Below, in pieces: positions 1 to 8,675 of a stretch of DNA of 64,000 nucleotides. The notes under the pieces were generated by a model that ran no database searches, had not been told where the DNA came from, and saw only the letters and a program-made list of their open reading frames with translations. Position 1 is the first letter of the stretch. Every line of letters starts with the position of its first letter. Both the position numbers and the translations under genes were made by a program. The DNA is from Methanocella_A sp049676595 (GTDB taxonomy: Archaea; Halobacteriota; Methanocellia; Methanocellales; Methanocellaceae): assembly GCF_049676595.1 (NCBI RefSeq), contig NZ_CP187259.1, positions 2,418,001-2,482,000 on the forward strand. The letters are read 5' to 3'.

Positions 1-568
1 AGGCATGGCCAACCTGGAAAAGCTCGCCGAGCTGATGACCATGTACAACATGGCCCAGTACTGCGAATTCGACCCGGCCATCATCCGGGGCCTTGCCTAT
101 TATACGGGCACCGTGTTCGAGTGCTTCGACGTCAAAGGCGAATTAAGGGCGGTATTCGGCGGCGGCAGGTACGACAAGATCGTCGGCCTGTTCGGCGGCG
201 AGGACATGCCGGCAGTCGGCTTCGGCATGGGCGATGCGGTCCTCGAAATCCTGATGAGAAGGGCAGGCGTCTGGCCTCAGGAGTCGATCACTACCGACTA
301 CTATATACTTACGACTAAGCCCCAGTTCAAGGAGACCGAGACGTTCCTGGCACAGGCGCTGCGAGAGAATAACTTCGTCGTTGAGGTCGACCTGCAGGGC
401 AGGAACTTCGGCAACCAGATGAAGTACGCCAACTCTATTGGTGCTAAGCACGTGCTGATCCTCGGCGACAAGGAAATGGCCGAAGGCAAGGTCACCGTCA
501 AGAACATGGAGACCGGCGAACAGGCTATGAAAGAGATTAGAGAGCTGCTGAGCAGCGTGGGCCAGTGA
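1..568 (+). CDS. hisS: Histidyl-tRNA synthetase, C-terminal part (5' end outside window)
   Basis: This class II aminoacyl-tRNA synthetase charges tRNA-His in the cytoplasm. The frame is open from the window edge, so the gene begins upstream. About 187 residues of the roughly 410 expected are visible. The histidine-binding motif reads RGLAYYTGTVFE and the class II motif 3 region reads AVGFGMGDAV. They are followed by an anticodon-binding domain of about 90 residues ending in KEIRELLSSVGQ. Alanine stands where many bacterial enzymes have Asp in RGLDYYT, as I recall for archaeal enzymes. The ATG at position 5 is internal and is not the true start. Codon use is the mid-GC host style. Confidence 0.95.
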   Translation, partial: GMANLEKLAELMTMYNMAQYCEFDPAIIRGLAYYTGTVFECFDVKGELRAVFGGGRYDKIVGLFGGEDMPAVGFGMGDAVLEILMRRAGVWPQESITTDYYILTTKPQFKETETFLAQALRENNFVVEVDLQGRNFGNQMKYANSIGAKHVLILGDKEMAEGKVTVKNMETGEQAMKEIRELLSSVGQ

Positions 569-579
569 GAGAAAGCTGG

Positions 580-600
580 CCATATTTTCTTTTATTAATA
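580..600 (+). terminator. T-rich stretch after hisS
   Basis: A pyrimidine-rich run (attttcttttatt) begins about 15 bases after the hisS stop. T-rich tracts of this kind end transcription in archaea. There is no strong hairpin, so the call is tentative. Confidence 0.3.
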
Positions 601-629
601 ATCTCTTAGATAGTTTATCGGTCTGTCCG

Positions 630-759
630 GTACCATTTACTCAAAGTACACAAGGTACGCGAAGTACACGAAGGTACACCGGAAGATCGGCTTGTAGTCA
701 GCCATTTTATCGAACTTTGCGTACTTCGTGTACTTCGAGTACTTCGTGTAAATGGTACG
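630..759. repeat. Imperfect inverted repeat (hairpin element) with tacttcgtg-type subrepeats
   Basis: The left arm (about 630-678) and right arm (about 716-759) are imperfect reverse complements. The outer ends read GGTACCATTTAC and GTAAATGGTAC, with internal repeats of TACTTCGTG and its complement. About 37 bases separate the arms. The element lies where the body of the HicA gene should be and appears to have truncated it. It could be a small non-autonomous mobile element or a REP-like hairpin. Confidence 0.75.
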
Positions 760-840
760 GGCACTCATAGTAAAGGGTTTAAAAATGTCTATAAGCTGCT
801 CAATTATATCTTTCGAGCTAACATTTGATAATTTCACCAT
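637..840 (-). pseudogene. HicA-like toxin, truncated by the hairpin repeat
   Basis: The ORF starts MVKLSNVSSKDIIEQL, which resembles the opening of HicA-family mRNA interferases. HicA folds as a double-stranded-RNA-binding-like domain with an essential His. After about 25 residues the reading frame runs into the inverted repeat, giving a repetitive translation such as TKYSKYTKYAKF. The catalytic GSHxK segment is absent. The start overlaps the end of the upstream HicB-like gene by 23 bases, as in a translationally coupled pair. I infer a dead toxin. HicA identity rests on a short N-terminal stretch. Confidence 0.55.
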
Positions 841-1054
841 TATCGGTCACTATTGGGCCGATCTCGAGACATATTTTGACTGTTTCAGTTGAGGGGATAT
901 TAAAATAGGTCTTGACGACATCTCCAATATTATTCATCAGGACGTTCCAGTTCTTACCCTGCGTTACGATACCCAGTTCCCGGTTACTGGCCACAAGCAT
1001 TTTTTCGCCCTTGTGAATGCGTAGTGTGACTGATAGCATCCTGTCAACTTGCAT
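818..1054 (-). CDS. HicB-like antitoxin (78 aa)
   Basis: This small protein contains MLVASNRELGIVTQGKNW followed by a helix (LMNNIGDVVKTYFN). That layout matches the partial RNase H-like fold of HicB/UPF0150 antitoxins, which bind and silence HicA. The ATG at 1054 is preceded by a purine-rich GAGAGA about 8 bases upstream. The 3' end overlaps the start of the truncated HicA ORF. If the toxin is lost, the antitoxin is an orphan, possibly still acting as a repressor. No separate DNA-binding domain is visible in 78 residues. Confidence 0.6.
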   Translation of the reverse strand: MQVDRMLSVTLRIHKGEKMLVASNRELGIVTQGKNWNVLMNNIGDVVKTYFNIPSTETVKICLEIGPIVTDNGEIIKC

Positions 1055-1084
1055 TACAGTCTCTCTTTTCCATTAATAAAATAC

Positions 1085-1327
1085 TTAGGTAGGTCTAAAC
1101 CGACAGGTCTTCTTGTACTCGTTCATCAGCGACGAGATCATCCTTTCAGCCCTGGTCTTCTCGCCAGTCCACGTATTGTAGGAGATGGACTCGGTCGCTC
1201 TGGCCTCCTGAGCCGGCCTCTTAGAGTTGACGTTGGGAGTGCCGTAGCCGATGATGATCATGAACATGCTGGTCCTGTCGGATAGATCCTCGTCCAGCTG
1301 GAAGAGCAGGTATGTCTTGCCCGAACA
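1085..1327 (-). pseudogene. Gene remnant of unknown family
   Basis: A minus-strand frame from about 1327 to 1085 is open and host-like in base composition. It reads YYASCSGKTYLLFQLDED near its upstream end and finishes ...CRFRPT. Only the last 60 codons have an ATG, at 1267. I do not recognise the family. The fragment has no start signal and is cut off by a stop upstream, so it is probably the tail of a lost gene. The rest of 1055-1432 holds nothing else I can identify beyond a likely promoter for the SNF2 gene (an AT-rich block around 1340-1360). Confidence 0.35.
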
Positions 1328-1432
1328 ACTGGCATAATATCAACCATAAATATATAATAGCCTGATTACCTTATTCAAGATCAGGGCTCGGAATTATCGA
1401 CCGGACGTCAGCCCCTAATTTCGAGTAACGTT

Positions 1433-4400
1433 ATGATTACGCTTCACGGAACCTGGACTACTGTCGATCCCCTGAATGGCACATTCTTCCTCTGGGGAGA
1501 GAGTGATCCAGCCATACAGCATAAAAGAAGAGGCAGGCCTCGGAAAAGCGCCGGAGAAAAGCGGCATCCGTTTCAGGCCGGCGTCAAAGAGCTGGAAGAG
1601 GGCGCCGGCACCATCAATTCGGCGTGTATGAAATATCTGGCAGATCCGAATGCACAGGCTGATCAAATATTAGTTTTACCGTCAACTACGGACAGGCCAC
1701 TGAGATCTGCGGGCCCTTCAGCACGGGAGTCAGGTGAAGAAAAAAGCCCTGACAGCGATTTTCAATTACTCCCGTGGACAGTGACCGGCATCAACATCAA
1801 GCCCGGGAATGCTCTGGTACTTCTATCCTCTTTAGCCGAATCACAAAAGCGAGTCGGGGATACCTCGATTGGCCCCGACCTGCTATACTGGAGCAGGGCA
1901 GCCAAGTTTACACTTAAGCTCCTGATAAGCCAGCAGTTCAGGCCGGAGCTCATCGAAGTGATGAGTGGAAAAGCATATAGCCGGTGGAGATTTGCGCTCA
2001 CCGATGAAGCTGACCGGAAACACTATGCCTCGCTCGAAAACTCCATGCCGCTGGCATGTATTGCGGCTTCAGGAATGACTGGCACTTACAGCCGAAAAGA
2101 AGCCTTAGATCTCTTCATTAACGCCGCCCTTGACTCCTTTATCCGGGACCAGATTACCCTGCCGGCTGACAGCAGGATGTTGAGCGTGGAATCGCAGGCA
2201 TGGCTCGATTCGCTCGGCACCGGTGAGAGTATCCGCCTATCGACTCCGGCGCTGAAGAAGCTCAAAGAGTCGACAGGCCGCTGGACATCCCGCATGCGAA
2301 CAGAGAGTAAACACGCTTTCAAGACCTGTTTCATCCTGGAGCCGCCAGCCCCGGATACAGAGGATCCCGAAGCACAGTGGAACCTCAAATACAGTTTACA
2401 AGCATCCGACGACCCCAGCCTTGTAATTCCGGCTGAGACCGTGTGGAAAGAGTCGAAGAAGACGCTGAAGTACCTGAACAAGAGATACGATAACCCCCAG
2501 GAGCGGCTACTGGAAGACCTCGGAAAAGCAATGCAGATATTTCCCGCGATCGAGCCCGGCCTCAACACATCAAAACCCCTGTCGGCAGCGCTGAGCACCA
2601 GTGAAGCATACAAGTTCCTGACAGAAGCTGCGCCGCTGCTGCAGGACAGCGGCTATAACGTTATCCTCCCGGAGTGGTGGCGCAACAGTACCGGCAGGCT
2701 CAAGCTTGGTGCCAAGCTGCACTTCAAGCCGAAAGCAGAAGGTAAAGCTGGAAAGAGCCAGTTCACTATGGACACGATTGTCAGCTACGACTGGCGCCTG
2801 GCGCTTGGCGATCAGGAGATGACTGAAACAGAGTTCAGGAAGCTGGCAGCCCTGAAAGAGCCGCTTCTGCAGATAGGCGGGAAATGGTTTGCGCTGAAAA
2901 AAGAAGACATAGACAGCATCATGAAAGCCTTCCGGGCGAAGAATACGGGAGAAATGACTTTATCGGAGGCCATGCGCCTCAACGGTGGGCTGGAAGACTT
3001 TAACGGCATCCCCGTCAGCGACATGAAATCTTCAGGATGGATCGCAGAGCTCTTTGATAGACTCTCGTCGGGCGAGAAGATCACACGACTGTCTCCGCCG
3101 GAGCAATTTGCCGGAGTGCTTAGAGATTACCAGGTTAAAGGCTACTCCTGGCTGGCCTTCATGAAAAAGTATGGCCTGGGATCCATTCTGGCTGACGATA
3201 TGGGCCTGGGTAAGACGATACAGCTGCTGGCGCTGCTCCTGAAAGAAAAAGAAGAAGACATCAAAGGCCCCACCCTGCTGATCTGCCCCACCTCGATTCT
3301 CGGAAACTGGCAGCGGGAGGCGAAGAAATTTGCCCCGGCCCTGAAAGTGCACATACACCATGGGGCAGCGCGGGCGGAAAAAGAGCGGTTCGGTAAAATC
3401 GTCAAGACTCACGACCTGATCCTTAGCACTTATGCCCTCGCCTACCGGGACGAGGAACTGCTTAAAGAAGTAAACTGGAAGTTGGTAGTGCTCGACGAAG
3501 CTCAGAATATCAAGAATCCCCATACCCGACAGGCCAGAGCCATCCGGGCTCTTAAGGCCGATCACCGCATTGCCATGACGGGCACGCCGATCGAGAACAG
3601 GCTCTCCGAGCTGTGGTCGATCGTGGACTTCCTGAACCCGGGCTACCTGGGCAAGGCGGAGACGTTCAGAAAACAATTCGCCATACCAATCGAGAGATAC
3701 GACGATACCGCAAGGTCGGAAAAATTGAAACAAGCCATCAGGCCCCTGGTGTTGCGCAGAGTCAAGACGGACCCGGCTGTCATCAAAGACCTGCCGGACA
3801 AGATCGAGATCAAGGAGCCATGCAACCTCACAAAAGAGCAGGCCACGCTATACGAGGCCATCGTCGAGCACATGCTGAAAAGCATCGATAATGCCACGCC
3901 TATGCAGAGGCGGGGAATCGTCCTGGCTGCTCTGATGAAGCTCAAGCAAGTCTGCGATCATCCGTCGCTGTACATTAAAACGAGTACTGCAGCCACCGAG
4001 AAAGCGCTGATCAGGTCCGGCAAGCTGAAGCGCCTGACGGAACTGCTCGATGAAGCGCTGGCCGAAGGCGACAGCGTGCTGATCTTCACCCAGTTCGTGG
4101 AAATGGGTGAGATGCTGAAAGCCTACCTGCAGAGCACCTTCGACGAAGAAGCCCTCTTTTTACACGGCGGAGTACCCCAGAAGGCTAGAGATAAGATGGT
4201 TCTCCGGTTCGGGGAAAAGGAGGGGCCGAGGATATTTATCATATCGCTAAAAGCCGGTGGCGTCGGCCTTAACCTCACCAGGGCAAGCCACGTGTTCCAC
4301 TTTGATCGCTGGTGGAACCCGGCGGTCGAAAACCAGGCGACAGATCGAGCCTACCGGATCGGCCAGAATAAAAATGTACTGGTCCACAAGTTCGTCTGCA

Positions 4401-4561
4401 CAGGCACGCTGGAAGAAAAGATCGACGAGTTGATCGAGAGCAAAAAGGCCCTGTCGGCGAACATCCTCGGCACGGGTGAGGACTGGATCACGGAGATGAC
4501 GACGGATCAGCTGAGAGATATGGTCAAGCTGAGATGGGACGAGGTATCCGATGAGAGCTAA
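1433..4561 (+). CDS. SNF2-family DEAD/DEAH-box helicase (1042 aa)
   Basis: This is a double-stranded-DNA translocase of the SNF2 superfamily 2 class. The N-terminal ~480 residues match the SNF2-associated region of prokaryotic members; it opens LHGTW and contains FFLWGE, then IGGKWFAL near 480. The motor carries Walker A DDMGLGKT at about residue 588, LVVLDEAQNIKNP (DEAQ) near 686, MTGTPIENRLSELW, and a C-terminal RecA lobe with HGGVPQ near 910 and the arginine-finger region ENQATDRAYRIGQ. Length is normal for the family. The LHGTW opening supports the ATG at 1433. The next gene, 24 bases downstream, encodes a SWIM zinc-finger protein, a common operon partner of this helicase in prokaryotes. 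The role is probably DNA repair or chromatin remodelling; the substrate is unknown. Confidence 0.93.
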   Translation: MITLHGTWTTVDPLNGTFFLWGESDPAIQHKRRGRPRKSAGEKRHPFQAGVKELEEGAGTINSACMKYLADPNAQADQILVLPSTTDRPLRSAGPSARESGEEKSPDSDFQLLPWTVTGINIKPGNALVLLSSLAESQKRVGDTSIGPDLLYWSRAAKFTLKLLISQQFRPELIEVMSGKAYSRWRFALTDEADRKHYASLENSMPLACIAASGMTGTYSRKEALDLFINAALDSFIRDQITLPADSRMLSVESQAWLDSLGTGESIRLSTPALKKLKESTGRWTSRMRTESKHAFKTCFILEPPAPDTEDPEAQWNLKYSLQASDDPSLVIPAETVWKESKKTLKYLNKRYDNPQERLLEDLGKAMQIFPAIEPGLNTSKPLSAALSTSEAYKFLTEAAPLLQDSGYNVILPEWWRNSTGRLKLGAKLHFKPKAEGKAGKSQFTMDTIVSYDWRLALGDQEMTETEFRKLAALKEPLLQIGGKWFALKKEDIDSIMKAFRAKNTGEMTLSEAMRLNGGLEDFNGIPVSDMKSSGWIAELFDRLSSGEKITRLSPPEQFAGVLRDYQVKGYSWLAFMKKYGLGSILADDMGLGKTIQLLALLLKEKEEDIKGPTLLICPTSILGNWQREAKKFAPALKVHIHHGAARAEKERFGKIVKTHDLILSTYALAYRDEELLKEVNWKLVVLDEAQNIKNPHTRQARAIRALKADHRIAMTGTPIENRLSELWSIVDFLNPGYLGKAETFRKQFAIPIERYDDTARSEKLKQAIRPLVLRRVKTDPAVIKDLPDKIEIKEPCNLTKEQATLYEAIVEHMLKSIDNATPMQRRGIVLAALMKLKQVCDHPSLYIKTSTAATEKALIRSGKLKRLTELLDEALAEGDSVLIFTQFVEMGEMLKAYLQSTFDEEALFLHGGVPQKARDKMVLRFGEKEGPRIFIISLKAGGVGLNLTRASHVFHFDRWWNPAVENQATDRAYRIGQNKNVLVHKFVCTGTLEEKIDELIESKKALSANILGTGEDWITEMTTDQLRDMVKLRWDEVSDES

Positions 4562-4585
4562 CACTGGATTATAGAGGCATGAAAG

Positions 4586-5491
4586 ATGAAATTCTACAGC
4601 TCGTGGACCAACAGCTATCCTAGATCAACGCCCCTCAAAGCTGAAGGAGGCATCAAGGCTAAGACCAAAAGAGGCGCCATCGGCAGCACCTGGTGGTCGA
4701 AGAGATGGGTGAGCGTGCTCGACAGCTTCGGGTGGACCAACCGCCTGGAGCGGGGCCGGAGATACGCGAGAGCCGGGCAGGTGCTGGACATTAAGATTTC
4801 CCAGGGCAGGGCTGAGGCAGAAGTCCAGGGCTCGCGAGCGAAGCCGTACAGTGTAGAGATTGAGCTCGCGCCTTTCAGCCCTGAAGAGTGGGACCGGATC
4901 ATTGACAGTATGTCTGCGAAAGCGATCTTCTCGGCAAAGCTGCTGGCGGGAGAAATGCCCGAAAATATCGAAGAAGCCTTCAGCGAAGCCGGAAAGTCCC
5001 TGTTCCCCTCAAGTTTGAGGGAACTGATTACAAGCTGCTCATGCCCGGATTCTGCAAACCCATGCAAGCATATCGCAGCAGTCTACTACATACTGGCCGA
5101 AGAGTTCGACAAAGACCCGTTCATGATCTTCAGGTTCAGGGGGATGGAAAAAGAGCGGCTGCTGGATGCTCTGAGAAAGAAGCGGGCGACTTCAGAAGAG
5201 GAGCCAGTGGGTAGTTTATTGGATAGCAGGCCGGAGGATGGTGAAAAGTCCGGGGAAGAGGAGATTACTTTAGCCAGTTTCTGGGCTGGAGAGGGCGACA
5301 GCCATGTTTCTTTCGAGATTTCACCCCCCGAAGTTAATGCTGCGATTATTAAGAGGTTGGGGACGCCGACGTTCTGGGTCTCGAATGAGGACTTCGGTAG
5401 CCTGATGAGTAAACTGTATGCAGAGATCAGTAGAAGGGCGGCGGATGTGGCGTACAGGGATAATGAAGACACTCCAGCAGATCAAGAGTAG
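4586..5491 (+). CDS. SWIM zinc-finger protein, partner of the SNF2 helicase (301 aa)
   Basis: The SWIM motif CxCx(n)CxH is seen as SCSCPDSANPCKH at about residues 150-163; the three Cys and the His should bind zinc, and the fold binds DNA or protein. The N-terminal part (GSTWWSKRWVSVLDSF and RGRRYARAGQV) is the conserved block found in SWIM proteins encoded beside SNF2 helicases. The C-terminal 120 residues are acidic and variable. It lies 24 bases after the helicase on the same strand, so the two probably form an operon. The 3' end is duplicated downstream at about 6185-6330, beyond the Doc toxin gene. Confidence 0.88.
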   Translation: MKFYSSWTNSYPRSTPLKAEGGIKAKTKRGAIGSTWWSKRWVSVLDSFGWTNRLERGRRYARAGQVLDIKISQGRAEAEVQGSRAKPYSVEIELAPFSPEEWDRIIDSMSAKAIFSAKLLAGEMPENIEEAFSEAGKSLFPSSLRELITSCSCPDSANPCKHIAAVYYILAEEFDKDPFMIFRFRGMEKERLLDALRKKRATSEEEPVGSLLDSRPEDGEKSGEEEITLASFWAGEGDSHVSFEISPPEVNAAIIKRLGTPTFWVSNEDFGSLMSKLYAEISRRAADVAYRDNEDTPADQE

Positions 5492-5575
5492 ATGCGAGAG
5501 ATCACGAACGGTATACGTTACAAAACTTATTTATACAGATTATTCTCAAGAACTAACATATAAGAGCGTGAATTT

Positions 5576-5710
5576 ATGGAACATAAGAATTCACAACGAG
5601 AGATCACGAAAAAGAAAGGAGAAAACGGTCTCTCAGACACAAGGAGAATACTGCTCGAAGATACTCTTCGAAGGCATAAGCAAGCTCTCGATCTGATGAG
5701 CAAACACTAA
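5576..5710 (+). CDS. Small basic protein, possible antitoxin (44 aa)
   Basis: The ATG at 5576 opens a 44-residue frame, MEHKNSQREITKKKGENG, continuing with an amphipathic helix-like tail (ILLEDTLRRHKQALDLMSKH). A TATA-like AT-rich stretch lies about 50 bases upstream. It ends 4 bases before the 3' end of the convergently oriented Doc gene. Size and location suggest a toxin partner, but Phd-type antitoxins are normally upstream of doc on the same strand, so this is only a guess. Codon use looks genuine. Confidence 0.45.
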   Translation: MEHKNSQREITKKKGENGLSDTRRILLEDTLRRHKQALDLMSKH

Positions 5711-5713
5711 TTT

Positions 5714-6121
5714 TTATCGCGCCTGGACATGTCGGGTCAGCCAGTCTTCTACCTGATCTATTGTAAATCTCCCATTGGCCACGTTAAGCATAAAATCATC
5801 CAGCTCGACATGCCCGACGTCCAAACGAAGCCCACATAGTAAAAGACAGTTCTCAGCGGCGATGAAGCCAGTCCTTTTATTAGCTTGTGCAAATGGGTGC
5901 TGTGATGCGATGGTATGGAGTACGAAAGCTGAATATTTTATCACATCAACGGATAATTCAGGAACCCAGTCCGGCTGCTCAATGACATAATCCAGTATTC
6001 CAGATGCACCATCACGGACAATGCCTTCGAAACCATCATCAGCTTCACTATGGTTACGACTTATGGCAATTACCTGAATGTCGATCAGTTGATCAACATG
6101 AGTAAAGATAAAGCCGGGCAT
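5714..6121 (-). CDS. doc: Fic/Doc-family toxin (death on curing), 135 aa
   Basis: The Fic signature is seen as HPFAQANKRTGFIAA, matching HPFxx(G/A)NKR with the catalytic His. Doc proteins transfer phosphate to EF-Tu and stop translation; other Fic proteins AMPylate targets. Length fits Doc. I chose the ATG at 6121 (MPGFIFTHVDQLIDIQV) because the longer frame needs a TTG at 6172 and adds a segment atypical for the family. No canonical Phd antitoxin lies upstream. A 44-residue ORF on the other strand is the only nearby candidate. The cassette sits between two copies of the SWIM gene tail, which suggests it arrived by insertion or local duplication. Confidence 0.82.
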   Translation of the reverse strand: MPGFIFTHVDQLIDIQVIAISRNHSEADDGFEGIVRDGASGILDYVIEQPDWVPELSVDVIKYSAFVLHTIASQHPFAQANKRTGFIAAENCLLLCGLRLDVGHVELDDFMLNVANGRFTIDQVEDWLTRHVQAR

Positions 6122-6184
6122 TATACTTACTTGATTACATTTTATTGTAAATAAGTATTCTGATATTGTCAACTGATCGTATAA

Positions 6185-6330
6185 ATTGAGCTGCCGAACC
6201 GGATGGTGAAGATTTTCGGATGAAGACTTCGTGAGCCTGGAGTAAAGTGTATGCAGAGATCAGTAGAAGGGCGGCGGAGGTGGCGTTTAGGGATAATGAA
6301 GATGCGCCGACAGATCAAGAATAGATATGC
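6185..6330 (+). pseudogene. Duplicated 3' tail of the SWIM gene
   Basis: This stretch is an imperfect copy of about 5350-5500, the end of the SWIM gene. Shared blocks include gtatgcagagatcag, agaagggcggcgga and ggataatgaaga, ending with the same agatcaaga(g/a)tag stop region. It has several indels and no start. Together with the original tail it brackets the small ORF and the Doc gene as direct repeats. The remaining bases up to 6439 hold only an AT-rich promoter-like stretch before the next SWIM gene. Confidence 0.8.
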
Positions 6331-6439
6331 GTAGATCAACCCCCTGGTTCAAATATCTGGCTGCGCTCTGTGACACTCGCCAAACGCCGATCTGGCAGAG
6401 CAGCTAAAAAGATATCAACTAATATTTTAATCTTTTATC

Positions 6440-8371
6440 ATGCCCGATTTCACCGACGACGACCTGATCGATATCTTCGGCGATCGTTCCTACGAGCGCG
6501 GCCTGGACTATTACCATAGCGGTAACGTGACGGATCCGCTGAAGATAAACGGCGTTCTCTATGCAGAGGTCTGGGGCAGCGCAGACGAGCCGTACCAGAC
6601 AAGCGTGACCATCGACGAGGATGGAAACATTTTTTCTGACTGCTCCTGCCCGGTCGGAGACATGTGCAAGCATGGAGTCGCAGTCATGCTGTCCTGGATG
6701 CATGAGCCATCGTCGTTCATGAATGGAGACAAAGTGATCAAATCGCTGGAAAGCCGGAGCAGGGAAGAGCTGCTGGAGACATTGAAGAAGCTCCTGTACC
6801 GCCATCGCGGCCTGATCAAGGAGATCGGCGTCTGCAAGGCATCCGGTAAGAATGCGGACATCTCTGTCATCGTCAAGAGAATCGGGCATGCAATAAATCC
6901 GGGGCGGGAGTATTACGACGGAAGTGTGCTCGTCAATAAGCTCGAGCCCATTATGGAAGAGGCCTACGCTCTATCCCACGAAGGCCGGCGCAAAGATGCG
7001 GCCATTGTTTTCCTGAAGCTGACCGATTCCTGCCTCGACGCGCTGCAAGACGGAGTCGACGATGAGGCTGATGAAATTGGAGGCTTGATCGTCGAGTGCT
7101 CCGAAGCCTTCTCCGAAAACGTGGATACGCTTGAAGAAGAGGCTAAGGAAGAACTGATCGACCCCGTGCTGACCGCGATCTGGAAGGACGACTGGTCCCA
7201 TGGCCTGGAAGACATGCTATCTGCCCTCATCACCAGAAAAAACATCGATACAGTCCGTCAGCGCGTCTTGAAGAATATTGAGGCGAATCATGATATCGGC
7301 CACCATAGAAAAGACGACATCATCAAACTCCTCGGCGACAGTTACAAGAGCTATGGTAAGCCTGACGAAAAAGTCCGCCTGACGGAGGAGTGCCTGGCCG
7401 ATAAAGATGACTATGCCAGGCTTGCTACGGCCAAACTGGAGTCCGGAGACGAAGCGGGGGCGTTCGTCGTCGTTATGCGCGGGTTTTCCGAAAAAGAAGG
7501 CAGGTCGGTTCTGCTGGATGATCTATACTTCGATCTGGCGCTCCGCCTGGTCGATGAGAAGCCAGAGCTGATAGATCACAGGACATCGCTGATCCCGGCG
7601 CTCAACGTCCTCTCGGGATGGTTCGACGCGAAGAGATATGCAGGCGTCTCAGGCCTCTTCAGAAAAATCGGCAAGCTTGACGAGCTGCATGAGACTATGA
7701 TCAAATGCATCAAGAACAAGGACACTGTTGCTCAGGCGCTGATCTACGATGGCAATGTCAACGCAGCGATCAAGCTGGCAATCGATAAGCCTGATCTTCA
7801 CCCGAACGTACAATTCGAGATCGCTAAAGCGGCGAAAAATTGCGGCAGGGAGGATGAGGCAGCCAGGATCATCCGATCGTTTGCCGTAAGAAAAAGGCAT
7901 CTCTGGGATCGGCAGCTTCCATCGAGCGAGCTGATCGAGCTGATGATCAGCCGCTCGGACATGAGAACGCTGAAAGCACTCTGCGATCAGATTATCAGTA
8001 ACAAGACCGCTGACATTGCGGAGAAAATGCTGCCCGGGCTGGCGAGGAGATATCCGGAACTGGCAAGTTCGCTCCTGAAGGAATTTTTCGACCGTATGCC
8101 AGTGCAGTTGATAGCCAATGCAGCCCGCCTGATCGGGGGAGAGATGCCGGAGCAAATGATTGACATCTGCATGAGCAAAATTGGGCGGGATTGCCTGAAA
8201 TCCCATAGCTACTACGATGATGCCATGCTGCTGCTGAAGGCGGTCAGGGACATATGCGTGCAGGGCAGTATGGAGCAGAAATGGGCGAGTATCATCCGGG
8301 AGTTCGCTTCGAAAAACAAGGGGAAAAAGAAGCTCATCGGCATGATTGAGAGGGAGTTCGGAGATATATGA
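6440..8371 (+). CDS. SWIM zinc-finger protein with long helical-repeat C-terminus (643 aa)
   Basis: The SWIM motif DCSCPVGDMCKHG lies near residues 67-79. A conserved leader precedes it (DIFGDRSYERGLDYYHSGNV), as in prokaryotic SWIM proteins. The remaining ~550 residues look all-helical, with TPR/HEAT-like segments (for example ILNVLSGWFDAKRYAGVSGL and DEAARIIRSFAVRKRHL), suggesting a protein-binding scaffold. The ATG at 6440 follows an AT-rich TATA-like region around 6420. It stands alone downstream of the Doc cassette. Exact function is not known; by family it is predicted to act with helicases in DNA transactions. Confidence 0.85.
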   Translation: MPDFTDDDLIDIFGDRSYERGLDYYHSGNVTDPLKINGVLYAEVWGSADEPYQTSVTIDEDGNIFSDCSCPVGDMCKHGVAVMLSWMHEPSSFMNGDKVIKSLESRSREELLETLKKLLYRHRGLIKEIGVCKASGKNADISVIVKRIGHAINPGREYYDGSVLVNKLEPIMEEAYALSHEGRRKDAAIVFLKLTDSCLDALQDGVDDEADEIGGLIVECSEAFSENVDTLEEEAKEELIDPVLTAIWKDDWSHGLEDMLSALITRKNIDTVRQRVLKNIEANHDIGHHRKDDIIKLLGDSYKSYGKPDEKVRLTEECLADKDDYARLATAKLESGDEAGAFVVVMRGFSEKEGRSVLLDDLYFDLALRLVDEKPELIDHRTSLIPALNVLSGWFDAKRYAGVSGLFRKIGKLDELHETMIKCIKNKDTVAQALIYDGNVNAAIKLAIDKPDLHPNVQFEIAKAAKNCGREDEAARIIRSFAVRKRHLWDRQLPSSELIELMISRSDMRTLKALCDQIISNKTADIAEKMLPGLARRYPELASSLLKEFFDRMPVQLIANAARLIGGEMPEQMIDICMSKIGRDCLKSHSYYDDAMLLLKAVRDICVQGSMEQKWASIIREFASKNKGKKKLIGMIEREFGDI

Positions 8372-8394
8372 CAGGGAGGTTATTATTCAAGTTT

Positions 8395-8590
8395 GGAAGT
8401 ACGAAGGGCAGAGTCGCCGGCCCATATTGTAGTCGGTGTCTTTTCCGCAGTGCCTACACTGGTAGAACTTATCATACTGCACCCTGCTCCCATACCCATA
8501 CGTGAATAACGTCTTCCAGAACTTTAAGAACCCCGTATCGAAGTCATGGAAGTTCACACAGTCGTCATTGTACTGAATACTAAGGAGAGG
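8395..8590 (-). pseudogene. Glycosyltransferase (GT2) C-terminal fragment, copy 1
   Basis: On the minus strand this reads YNDDCVNFHDFDTGFLKF followed by WKTLFTYGYGSRVQYDKFYQ, which is nearly the same as the tail of the decayed glycosyltransferase at 10.4 kb. There is no start codon or catalytic region. It forms one side of a direct repeat that brackets the AT-rich module at 8.6-10.4 kb. Confidence 0.7.
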
Positions 8591-8675
8591 TTACTGAAAA
8601 CGATTGAAACGTTGAAAGATAAAATAGTAGGCAATAACTTTATATCGAATGATTGCAAATAAGTGCTAACATTTC

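Noticed and set aside
630..759. Possible CRISPR-like repeat near hicB
   Set aside because: It is a single inverted pair, not regularly spaced direct repeats.
3032..3733. 233-codon open frame antisense to the SNF2 gene
   Set aside because: It mirrors the conserved helicase motor in another frame and its translation has no known motif.
5418..5696. 92-codon frame over the SWIM gene end
   Set aside because: It lies mostly in a shadow frame; the 44-codon frame at 5576 has better composition.
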